From the NCBI GenBank assembly GCA_046590205.1, contig JBKJTT010000101.1, positions 1 through 24,269 of the forward strand: a DNA stretch of 24,269 nt, in the 5' to 3' direction. Below the pieces are notes generated by a model. It was given only the letters and a program-made list of their open reading frames with translations. It did no database searches and had not been told where the DNA came from. The stretch comes from DATDEW01 sp046590205. Lineage in GTDB: Bacteria; Bacteroidota; Ignavibacteria; Palsa-1295. How positions within the stretch are numbered: the stretch's first letter is position 1; every line of letters starts with the position of its first letter. This document shows, one piece after another, positions 1 to 6,094 of the stretch. Made by a program: the position numbers and the translations under genes.

Positions 1-998
1 GTTACTTTCAGATAATACTCTTTATTCTTTTTGAGAGGGTAGAGTGTTTCAAAAGAAATGACGTTCGGTTTCTTTTCGGGATTCTCTCTAAATGCTGACA
101 TTAATGTCTGTAAGGTATCATTGCCGGTCTCATAAAGAGAATACATCCCTTCGTTGACATCATTGCTATCTATCGCTTCGGAGAATATTGCTCTGAAGTG
201 GTATGCATCTCGGACTTCTATCTCTTGGAGTATCGGCTTCGTCGTGTCGAACTTTGCCGTGAGTCGCATCGTAACATCAGATACCATCGGTTTATCAAGA
301 ACTACATCTGATTTTGTTACGGCATAATCATCTATGGTATGATCGTAAAGTTTGTTGCGGAATTCATCAACGACGGCAACGACACGGTATGTATGACCAA
401 CGGCTAATGCCCGTAGTGCGAATGTTCCGTCTTTATCGGGCTGTGTGATATAGTCCGGTCTGGTATGAGACATATCAAGGGTATCGGCTTTCTGACGGGT
501 TATGTCATAGCAGAAGATAAATACTCCGCCGAGGTCTGACTTTTCTGTCGCCCTGAATGATGGAAATACTTTTCCTGCTATGATACCTGAATCAATAACG
601 GTGCCCGTCGAAAATGTTATCTGCGTCGGTGTGCCGAGTGTTCCGCCGCGAAGTGTTTTCAGATCTCTTGAAAGTGTTACGACGTAAGTAGTATTTTCTC
701 GAAGCGATTCAGGAAGCTCTATATCAACTTCATCGTATCCCGACCAGTCATACTTCACAACTCCTTGCATATAGGGTGTGATGGTAATTGACTGTGCAAA
801 ACTACTTCTATCGATATTCTGGGCGAATTCAAAATGCAGTGTTGTCTTTCGTGGTACGTTCGTTGTGCCAAATGCCGGAATTGTTGTATCTATCTGAGGT
901 GCTGACTTATCCTCATCGCCTCCCGGTGGAGGTTTGATAGAGGCACAGCTCGTCAAGAAGAGCAGATAAGTAAGTGATAATAGCTGGCGAAGCGTCAT
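1..998 (-). CDS. Ig-like (SbsA/Big_5-type) outer-membrane lipoprotein, 3' end cut by window edge
   Basis: I translated this frame by hand from the ATG at 998 to the window edge; it stays open for about 332 codons. The N-terminus is a lipoprotein signal, with a hydrophobic stretch ending LFLTSC and a likely lipidated Cys18. A short linker KPPPGGDED follows, then a segment SAPQIDTTIPAFGTTNVPRK that matches the start of SbsA-like Ig (Big_5) domains in Bacteroidota and Chlorobi lipoproteins. Around residues 145-225 (GIIAGKVF to TFALRALAVGHTYRVVAVVDE) it looks like a carboxypeptidase-regulatory-like beta-sandwich. The start overlaps the stop of the upstream epimerase by four bases (ATGA), so translation is probably coupled. 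Its role is probably structural or binding at the cell surface; no enzyme motif is visible. The true C-terminus lies outside the window. Confidence 0.85.
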   Translation of the reverse strand, partial: MTLRQLLSLTYLLFLTSCASIKPPPGGDEDKSAPQIDTTIPAFGTTNVPRKTTLHFEFAQNIDRSSFAQSITITPYMQGVVKYDWSGYDEVDIELPESLRENTTYVVTLSRDLKTLRGGTLGTPTQITFSTGTVIDSGIIAGKVFPSFRATEKSDLGGVFIFCYDITRQKADTLDMSHTRPDYITQPDKDGTFALRALAVGHTYRVVAVVDEFRNKLYDHTIDDYAVTKSDVVLDKPMVSDVTMRLTAKFDTTKPILQEIEVRDAYHFRAIFSEAIDSNDVNEGMYSLYETGNDTLQTLMSAFRENPEKKPNVISFETLYPLKKNKEYYLKV

Positions 999-1921
999 GC
1001 TTTCTTCTTGAAAAAATCGAATGTTCGTGATAAGCCCTCTGTAATGTTCGTCTCGGGCTGCCAACCTAATGCCTTCGTTGCTTTCTGGTAGCTACAGACG
1101 CTTCGTAGGAGTTCGCCGGGGCGAGCTTCGTCGTATCGTGGCTTGTCATCTTTCCCTGCTTCGCTTGCAAGTATTGCGAAGAGGGTATTGACATCGGTTT
1201 CGATTCCTGTTCCGATGTTATAGGTATTCGAGTCGCTTTCATTTTCTATCGCTAAGAGATGGGCTCTGACAAGGTCGCTGACAAAAACATAATCTCTGGT
1301 TTGTTTGCCGTCGCCAAAGACAATGGCTTGTTTATCGGCAAGGAGTGCATTGCTAAAAATTGCTACGACGCCTGCTTCGCCGTGAGGGTCTTGACGCGGT
1401 CCATAGACATTGGAGTATCGGAAAATCGTGTAGTCCATGCCATGCACTTTGTTGTAGTAGTGCAGGTAGAGTTCGACGCTGCGTTTAGTGATGCCGTAAG
1501 GTGACTCGGGGCGAGTCGGGTGAAGCTCATCGGCAGGGAAGTAGTCCTGCTCGCCGTAGATGGCGCCGCCTGTTGAGGCAAAGATGAACCGCTTGACGTT
1601 ATGTCGGCGTGATGCTTCAAGCAGATTCAACGAGCCGAGGATATTGATATTTGCATCGTTCGACGGATCAGTGACGCTTTTTCTAACATCGATCTGCGCC
1701 GCATGGTGGTCAACAATGTCAATGGCATTCTCTCGAAAGACTTTCTCGACAAGTTCCGCCTCGCGAATATCGCCTTCGATGAAGGTTGCCTTCGGGTTGA
1801 TGTTATCGCGTTTACCGCTCGAAAGATTATCGAGGATGATGACATGATGCCCAGCCAAGATAAAGCTATCTGCAATATGCGACCCGATAAACCCTGCTCC
1901 GCCTGTTACTAATATATTCAA
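995..1921 (-). CDS. galE: NAD-dependent epimerase, UDP-glucose 4-epimerase-like (extended SDR)
   Basis: This is an extended short-chain dehydrogenase that probably interconverts UDP-hexoses for surface polysaccharide. Starting at the TTG at 1921, the protein has 308 residues, the usual family length. It opens MNILVTGGAGFIGSH, with the NAD-binding GxxGxxG at about residues 7-13. Ser116/Thr117 lie in FASTGGAIYGE, and the catalytic YxxxK is Tyr142-Lys146 (SPYGITK). The RYSNVYGPRQDP segment is typical of the sugar-nucleotide binding half. The frame is open upstream to an ATG at 1999, which overlaps the preceding stop as ATGA. That would add 26 Cys/Phe/Tyr-rich residues before the Rossmann strand, which is atypical, so I prefer TTG; the coupled ATG cannot be excluded. 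It sits in a minus-strand operon between a DnaB-like protein and a lipoprotein. Substrate (glucose, GlcNAc or a uronic acid form) cannot be told from sequence alone. Confidence 0.88.
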   Translation of the reverse strand: MNILVTGGAGFIGSHIADSFILAGHHVIILDNLSSGKRDNINPKATFIEGDIREAELVEKVFRENAIDIVDHHAAQIDVRKSVTDPSNDANINILGSLNLLEASRRHNVKRFIFASTGGAIYGEQDYFPADELHPTRPESPYGITKRSVELYLHYYNKVHGMDYTIFRYSNVYGPRQDPHGEAGVVAIFSNALLADKQAIVFGDGKQTRDYVFVSDLVRAHLLAIENESDSNTYNIGTGIETDVNTLFAILASEAGKDDKPRYDEARPGELLRSVCSYQKATKALGWQPETNITEGLSRTFDFFKKKA

Positions 1922-1995
1922 TAGAAATAGATACTTATAGCAATGGGATGTGTAACAACATGAGATAGATTTTCGGTTGAAGAAAATGCAGCGCG

Positions 1996-2754
1996 TCATC
2001 GTGGCACGTCCGGTGCCATGACCTCTTCTTCCTCCTGTACCACAGCCGCGATGCGCTCATCCCGCTCGGTTGTTATCTTCGGCGATCCGTCCTGTATCTC
2101 GTTGATTTTATTGATAAGTGCGTGTGCACCACGCTCTATGGCTTGTTTCTCGGCAAGGCTTCTATAGACAAGCGGCGGCGGCTTCGGGCAGGACTCCTCA
2201 AGCTCGTCGGTTGCTTCTAACTCGGCGACGAACATTGCCATGAGCGCAAGTTTACCAACTCCGCCTTTATCTAAGCGACCCGGACGAGGCGCATTGAAAC
2301 AGTGCGAATACACGACGACGGATACTTCCGACGCATCCATCAGCTCCCGAAGGAAACCGAGTAGCCGCTGCTTCTGACGCCACGAAGAGGAAGCCCATTC
2401 CCAGCCAAGGATGATGAGCGTACTTATTTTTGCTTCGCTGACGACCTGCGATATATTCTCGCGCTCGGTATTGAGGTTGCCGCGTACGCACGTCTTGAAA
2501 AGGAATTGCGCGCCATCGTTCTTCCACTCGTGATTGGCATGGAAGTATTCGGCAAAGCGCTTTTGGCTCATCCCGAGGTTCAGGATGAATGTACCCATAC
2601 CCGCACGGACGGATTCCTCGCCGACAGCACAGCCATGCACCATCGAAGCGACAGCGGATTTGGAGGTCATGATAGTTAGCTCACCCGGACGCATTGGTAC
2701 ACTACGAACGTAAGCACGAGAGTAATTGACATTGGAGTAGTTTGGTTTTTTCAT
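1996..2754 (-). CDS. DnaB/RecA-fold-like protein with degenerate Walker A
   Basis: This 252-residue protein is not a family I can name, but its landmarks line up in order with the ATPase domain of DnaB-type helicases. RPGELTIMT (residues 22-30) matches the strand before the P-loop. The loop itself reads SKSAVASM (31-38), without the GK[ST]. GTFILNLGMSQKRFAEYF (54-71) resembles the SLEMS helix. STLIILGWEW (111-120) stands where Walker B should be but lacks the acid. VSVVVYSHCF (144-153) resembles the strand ending in the sensor Gln/His. PRPGRLDKGGVGKLALMA (157-173) resembles the DnaB LRESGAIEQDAD stretch. The C-terminus is acidic. It is therefore probably a non-hydrolysing RecA-fold protein, perhaps DNA-binding or regulatory. 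It is the first gene of the minus-strand operon and overlaps the longer epimerase frame as ATGA. The alignment to DnaB is by eye. Confidence 0.72.
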   Translation of the reverse strand: MKKPNYSNVNYSRAYVRSVPMRPGELTIMTSKSAVASMVHGCAVGEESVRAGMGTFILNLGMSQKRFAEYFHANHEWKNDGAQFLFKTCVRGNLNTERENISQVVSEAKISTLIILGWEWASSSWRQKQRLLGFLRELMDASEVSVVVYSHCFNAPRPGRLDKGGVGKLALMAMFVAELEATDELEESCPKPPPLVYRSLAEKQAIERGAHALINKINEIQDGSPKITTERDERIAAVVQEEEEVMAPDVPR

Positions 2755-2791
2755 AGGAGTGTTGTTATGTATGGTTTGAAAGGTTGAAATT

Positions 2792-2858
2792 CCCCCTCCT
2801 TTTCAAGGAGAGGGCTGGGGTGAGGTTATTAAATAAATCCGGCGGACGCCGAACAAAA
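2792..2858 (+). repeat. Palindromic repeat, copy 1 (single hairpin plus small hairpin)
   Basis: The copy contains a hairpin CTCCTT-TTC-AAGGAG (2796-2810), the conserved tail CTGGGGTGAGGTTAT, an AT-rich spacer, a small hairpin CGGCG-GA-CGCCG, and AACAAAA. It matches copy 2 at 3213-3313 across this whole layout, with two bases missing in the outer stem. It lies in the 5' leader of the minus-strand operon. Confidence 0.8.
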
Positions 2859-2903
2859 ACGGAATCGTAACTAGACACTGACCACTGGTCACTATCCACT
2901 ACT

Positions 2904-3000
2904 TTTAAGCTTTGAAGTTTACGCTTTACACTTGTACCCCCATCAGGACGATGGGCGTCTTTATCTTCGTTTAAGTTTTAAGCTTCGTGCTTCAAACTTG
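2904..3000. repeat. AAGCTT-rich degenerate intergenic repeat
   Basis: The stretch holds several degenerate copies of a motif around TTTAAGCTTTGAAGTTTA (2904-2921), with another at about 2970-3000 (TTAAGTTTTAAGCTTCGTGC). The 18-base core recurs exactly at 23971-23988, and a shorter form occurs at 3162-3176 directly before a hairpin remnant. No open frame uses it. It appears to be a dispersed intergenic repeat of unknown function. Confidence 0.55.
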
Positions 3001-3005
3001 ATATG

Positions 3006-3036
3006 CAAATATACGACATTGAAAAGCCAAATGCAA
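3006..3036 (-). promoter_or_regulatory. Bacteroidota-type promoter for the minus-strand operon
   Basis: On the minus strand TTG (3036-3034) is followed after exactly 20 bases by TATATTTG (3013-3006), matching the Bacteroidota -33 TTG / -7 TAnnTTTG consensus. Transcription would start near 3000 and run into the DnaB-like gene, with a leader of about 245 bases that carries the AAGCTT repeat and repeat copy 1. Confidence 0.65.
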
Positions 3037-3181
3037 TAGGTGCCCTAAAGATAGTCGGTAACTTCTTCTTTCTGATTAAAAATAATTACAAACGCGCGAA
3101 TACGAATCAGTATCGCCAAAAATGAATGAGCACCTATCCCGTAGGGGCGACCGAACCACTTTAAGCTTCAAGCTCGCTCCC

Positions 3182-3198
3182 CCGCCTTTTCAAGGCGG
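3182..3198 (+). repeat. Orphan hairpin remnant of the palindromic repeat
   Basis: A perfect 7-bp stem CCGCCTT-TTC-AAGGCGG, the same hairpin core as in the composite elements, here without its tail. It directly precedes copy 2. Confidence 0.7.
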
Positions 3199-3212
3199 AC
3201 AAATCTTACGCT

Positions 3213-3313
3213 CCCTCTCCTTTTCAAGGAGAGGGCTGGGGTGAGGTTATATAATAAAACCGGCGATAGCCGAACAAAATTAAAATCCCCCTAACCCCGA
3301 AGAGAATAATGTA
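3213..3313 (+). repeat. Palindromic repeat, copy 2
   Basis: A 10-bp perfect stem CCCTCTCCTT / AAGGAGAGGG with a TTC loop is followed by CTGGGGTGAGGTTAT, an AT spacer, the small hairpin CGGC-GATA-GCCG and AACAAAATTAAAATC. The tail to 3313 (AGAGAATAATGTA) is shared with the element downstream of the DUF559 gene (to 4046). Confidence 0.85.
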
Positions 3314-3321
3314 TTGTTTAA

Positions 3322-3470
3322 TTAATAACCTTCCTCTGTATCTCCTTCCTTGAAAAGCATGCCCTGAGCGAAGAGAAGGGGAAGGAGAGGGCTCTTCTCG
3401 CTCCCCCGCCTTTTCAAGGCGGGGGCTGGGGGGCGGTTATTAAATTAAATCCGCCGACAGCCGTACAAAC
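3322..3470 (+). repeat. Composite double-hairpin element, left of the DUF559 gene
   Basis: The element begins TTAATAACCTTCCTCTG and carries hairpin A (interrupted here by 23 extra bases at 3358-3380), a pyrimidine-rich spacer, hairpin B with stem CCCCCGCCTT/AAGGCGGGGG (3403-3425), the GGTTAT tail and a small hairpin with a GACA loop. Its first 36 bases (3322-3357) are identical to 3883-3918 on the other side of the nuclease gene, and both copies have the same orientation. Its end lies about 28 bases before the DUF559 start codon. Confidence 0.88.
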
Positions 3471-3497
3471 CAGATCCCTTCGTATTTTCGCCGAACA

Positions 3498-3869
3498 ATG
3501 CACAACGAACTCTTCAATAAGGAATCACTAAAAGAATACCGTCGAGATTTACGCAACAACCCGACTCATGCAGAGAAAGAGTTATGGAATGGATTGCGTA
3601 AGAAAAGAACTGACGGATACAAATTCCGACGTCAACACAGCATTGGTCATTTCATTGCCGACTTCTACTGTACTGAACTACAACTTGTCATCGAAGTTGA
3701 CGGAGCTTCGCACGAACTAACCGAACAGAAAGAGTATGATGCAAAACGAACAGCATATTTTGCAGAGCATGGTATATCCGAGTTGCGCTTTACTGATGGT
3801 GAGGTTCTTTTTAGCGTAGATAGATGTATGGAAAAGATAGTACACTGGATCGAGAGCAGGAAGAGATAA
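3498..3869 (+). CDS. DUF559-family endonuclease (PD-(D/E)XK, Vsr-like fold)
   Basis: This 123-residue protein has the full DUF559 pattern: NPTHAEKELWNGLRKK (21-36), KFRRQHSIGHFIADFYC (42-58) and LVIEVDGASH (63-72), ending in ELRFTDGEVLF. Asp55, Glu66, Asp68 and His72 sit where the catalytic carboxylates and histidine of this restriction-endonuclease-like fold, related to very-short-patch repair nucleases, are expected. Length is normal for the family, and the ATG at 3498 is the natural start. The cellular role of DUF559 proteins is not established. The gene stands alone, transcribed away from the minus-strand operon. It is tightly bracketed by two same-orientation copies of a double-hairpin repeat (3322-3470 and 3883-4046), with two more partial copies upstream. 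That arrangement recalls REP-associated transposases and suggests the nuclease acts on, or spreads with, the repeat; this is inference. Confidence 0.93.
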   Translation: MHNELFNKESLKEYRRDLRNNPTHAEKELWNGLRKKRTDGYKFRRQHSIGHFIADFYCTELQLVIEVDGASHELTEQKEYDAKRTAYFAEHGISELRFTDGEVLFSVDRCMEKIVHWIESRKR

Positions 3870-3882
3870 GGTATTATTTTAT

Positions 3883-4046
3883 TTAATAACCTTCCTCTGT
3901 ATCTCCTTCCTTGAAAAGGAAGGAGAGGGTTTTTCTTTCTCGTTCCCCCGCCTCTTCAAGGCGGGGGCTGGGGGGTGGTTATAAAATAAACTCGGCGACA
4001 GCCGAACAAAATTAAAATCACCTCAATCCGAGAAGAGAATATTGTA
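3883..4046 (+). repeat. Composite double-hairpin element, right of the DUF559 gene
   Basis: An intact version of the composite: hairpin A is an 11-bp stem TCTCCTTCCTT/AAGGAAGGAGA with loop GAA (3902-3926). Hairpin B is a 9-bp stem CCCCCGCCT/AGGCGGGGG (3945-3967). Then come CTGGGG-GGTTAT, an AT-rich spacer and the small hairpin CGGC-GACA-GCCG, with a tail like that of copy 2. TTAATAACC at the left end and GGTTATAAAATAA further right form loose inverted ends. It starts 13 bases after the nuclease stop and could also end its transcript. Confidence 0.88.
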
Positions 4047-4158
4047 CAGCAAGAAAATGAAGATTTTTTCGGAAGTGCTTTTCGAGGTTGTTTTTGAAGG
4101 AAACGGCGGGGCACCTATGGCAAGGGGGCTTGGTCACAAACTTTTGCCTGCACATATT

Positions 4159-4191
4159 TTGTGGTATGTTTGTCTATATGGTGTATCTTTG
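4159..4191 (+). promoter_or_regulatory. Probable Bacteroidota-type promoter for the T9SS protein
   Basis: TTG (4159-4161) and TATCTTTG (4184-4191) are 22 bases apart, near the usual 19-21. Predicted transcription start near 4197 gives a leader of about 23 bases before the ATG at 4220 and supports that start over the upstream ATG at 4088. The rest of 4047-4158 shows nothing recognisable. Confidence 0.5.
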
Positions 4192-4219
4192 TAGGAGATT
4201 TATCTATTTTAGTAGTGGA

Positions 4220-5308
4220 ATGAAAGCGATTTTTGTCGGTCTATTGATGGCTATTTGTGTTAGTGTTGCTAATGCACAGGTTATTCGTGTGCCTGTAGGT
4301 GCAAGCCATTTTGTTTCAAAAAAATCATATTCAATATCAGCAGTACGCTATTGTAGAGCTACTTCTCAGGTTTGTGTATACAGCCTGAACACTTCTGTAT
4401 ATGAAACGCCTAATTATGGATTTAATGGGCATAGCATTTCGTCTTCAAATCCTGATCATAATTATCAGTACTCTTTTTACTATTCAGATAATCTTGAGTT
4501 TTATTTCACTTCTGATACAATAACTATATTCAATGACACAGTCCTCTATGACTATTCTCTATCCGATGTGAAAAATGATTGTGGTGCAATTTGTCCAAGT
4601 AGTCAAACTATCTCACCGACTGATCAATACAATATTGTTTCTTACTATGACAGCGTTGTAAGAGTAAATAACTATGGGCAAGACACAATTACTTTTACCC
4701 ACAACAATCTTGTATACAATGAGAAGAAGGACTATTCATTCGGTCTTTTCAATAACCTACCTGATTCGCTGTATTGTGATTCAATTTCATTTGTTGTTGA
4801 CAGCAATGTATTAATAGAAATGAATCTATTGCCCGATGCGATGAGATACACTGATTTCGTATTACACCCATTCGACAGAATAATACCGTCCCTTTACTTC
4901 TCAACAGATGCCGGATTATTCGCGGAGACTACATTTGTAAATAGTGCATTAAAAATATATGCAACGAGTCAAGGAAAAGATACTGTGATTGTAATGCCTA
5001 TTACATTCCGATTCACACCAAAAGAAAAATCAATAGTATCTTCGAGTAGAAAGACCGGTGTTAGTTTTCTAAATGTTGTAAATCCGATAGCACAAGGTAG
5101 ATTGCGTCTTTTCGTGAGTCTTGGTCAGAGAGTTGATACAAAGATTGTGTGCTTCGATGTAATGGGAAATATTGTTCATAGTTTGCATAATGGCTTCCTT
5201 GAGGCAGGCGATCATGAGTTCTCTGCCGAACTGCCGACAGGGATGTATTACGTCCGTATGCAAGCAGGGGATGAAGTCCTGACACGGAAGGTGACGGTGG
5301 TTAGGTAA
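4220..5308 (+). CDS. Secreted protein with T9SS type A sorting domain, function unknown
   Basis: The frame is open from an ATG at 4088, but the ATG at 4220 starts a clean signal peptide (MKAIFVGLLMAICVSVANAQ) and follows a Bacteroidota-type promoter, so I take 362 residues. The middle (residues about 25-270) is rich in Ser, Tyr, Asn and Asp and probably all beta; I recognise no domain. The last 75-80 residues (SFLNVVNPIAQGRLRLFVSL... VVCFDVMG-like strand, LPTGMYYVRMQAGDEVLTRKVTVVR) are a classic type IX secretion sorting domain. In known systems this is cleaved as the protein is exported and anchored to the surface. The codon use looks more AT-rich than the downstream operon. A pair of nucleotidyltransferase/HEPN genes follows 36 bases later. 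The cargo function is unknown. Confidence 0.88.
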   Translation: MKAIFVGLLMAICVSVANAQVIRVPVGASHFVSKKSYSISAVRYCRATSQVCVYSLNTSVYETPNYGFNGHSISSSNPDHNYQYSFYYSDNLEFYFTSDTITIFNDTVLYDYSLSDVKNDCGAICPSSQTISPTDQYNIVSYYDSVVRVNNYGQDTITFTHNNLVYNEKKDYSFGLFNNLPDSLYCDSISFVVDSNVLIEMNLLPDAMRYTDFVLHPFDRIIPSLYFSTDAGLFAETTFVNSALKIYATSQGKDTVIVMPITFRFTPKEKSIVSSSRKTGVSFLNVVNPIAQGRLRLFVSLGQRVDTKIVCFDVMGNIVHSLHNGFLEAGDHEFSAELPTGMYYVRMQAGDEVLTRKVTVVR

Positions 5309-5344
5309 GGAGACAAAAGTCGTCTTAATACAGTTATACTCTTT

Positions 5345-5665
5345 GTGATACCAAGCATACCTGAGATAACACGTTTTAGCGCACTTATTGCAGAGCGTTT
5401 CTCCCCGGAGAAAATAATTCTCTTTGGGTCGTATGCCTATGGAAAGCCGTCTGCAGATTCTGATGTAGATATGCTCGTTGTTATGCAGCATAGCGGTAAT
5501 GCACGCGAGAAAGCATTCGAGATACGTTCTGCATTGCCACGTCCTTTCCCTCTTGATCTTATCGTGCGCTCCGAAGAAGAACTCCGTACTCGCATTGCTA
5601 TGAATGACTATTTCCTTAAAGAGATAACTGAACACGGCAAAGTACTCTATGAAAGAGGAAACTAA
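5345..5665 (+). CDS. Minimal nucleotidyltransferase (MNT, MntA-like antitoxin)
   Basis: This 106-residue protein is a stand-alone polymerase-beta-fold nucleotidyltransferase. The strand and turn IILFGSYAYGKPSADSDVDMLVV carries the GSx10DxD signature (Gly28-Ser29, Asp40, Asp42). The third carboxylate is Asp71 in PLDLIVR, so the active site looks intact. The start is a GTG at 5345; no better in-frame start precedes the first helix. It overlaps the following HEPN gene by 17 bases, the usual two-gene MNT/HEPN arrangement. In studied MntA-HepT systems the nucleotidyltransferase neutralises the HEPN ribonuclease by adding AMP to it. Whether that holds for this subfamily is inference. No clear promoter is seen in the 36 bases upstream. 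Confidence 0.9.
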   Translation: MIPSIPEITRFSALIAERFSPEKIILFGSYAYGKPSADSDVDMLVVMQHSGNAREKAFEIRSALPRPFPLDLIVRSEEELRTRIAMNDYFLKEITEHGKVLYERGN

Positions 5666-6026
5666 GGAATGGATAAAACGCGCCGAAGATGATTTGCGTG
5701 TAGCAAAACGTGAGTCGCGTGTTACCGATGAGCCCAGTTATTCTGCGGTTTGTTTTCATTCACAACAATCAGCAGAGAAATATCTGAAGGCATTCTTGCA
5801 GGAACATGAGATCGCTATAATCAAAACCCATGATCTTGTCTATCTTCTTGAATTGATATTGCCGTTACGACCGCTTTGGTCTGTGTATCGTGACGAGTTA
5901 GAACGTCTCAATGGATATGCAGTAGAATCCCGCTACCCGGGGATGGATAATACAAAAGATGAAGCTGACCGTGCTGTGAAGTTTGCTAGTGAAATTAAAG
6001 ACGCTGTTGTTAAGGATTTGCAGTGA
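5649..6026 (+). CDS. HEPN-domain protein (PF05168 type), partner of the MNT protein
   Basis: This 125-residue all-alpha protein shows the HEPN signature of the COG2250 type: WIKRAEDDLRVAK (8-20), CFHSQQSAEKYLKAFL (35-50), KTHDLVYLLELI (59-70) and AVESRYPG (91-98). It overlaps the upstream nucleotidyltransferase by 17 bases, so the two are surely co-translated. HepT ribonuclease toxins carry an Rx4-6H motif. I do not see that spacing around Arg95, where no His follows, so catalytic activity is doubtful and this pair may not be a classical toxin-antitoxin unit. The 68 bases between its stop and the next gene hold no clear terminator. Confidence 0.9.
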   Translation: MKEETKEWIKRAEDDLRVAKRESRVTDEPSYSAVCFHSQQSAEKYLKAFLQEHEIAIIKTHDLVYLLELILPLRPLWSVYRDELERLNGYAVESRYPGMDNTKDEADRAVKFASEIKDAVVKDLQ

Positions 6027-6094
6027 GCCTATCTTCCACCCGAACTTAGAACCCCGCTTCCTCGTTAAAATCGGGCTATTTATACAGCTAATTT

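Noticed and set aside
3883..3967. Simple transcription terminators after the DUF559 gene
   Set aside because: Hairpin A is followed by a T-rich run and may terminate, but the same composite also occurs upstream of the gene, so a repeat family explains it better.
3182..4046. CRISPR array
   Set aside because: The repeats are palindromic hairpins at irregular spacing with variable arms, no unique spacers and no cas genes nearby.
5335..5345. A -7 promoter element before the MNT gene
   Set aside because: TACTCTTTG has three, not two, bases between TA and TTTG, and no TTG lies at the right distance.
5069..5635. Minus-strand 188-codon frame over the T9SS sorting domain and MNT gene
   Set aside because: It is antisense to two well-supported genes and rich in Cys and His without any domain; a shadow frame.
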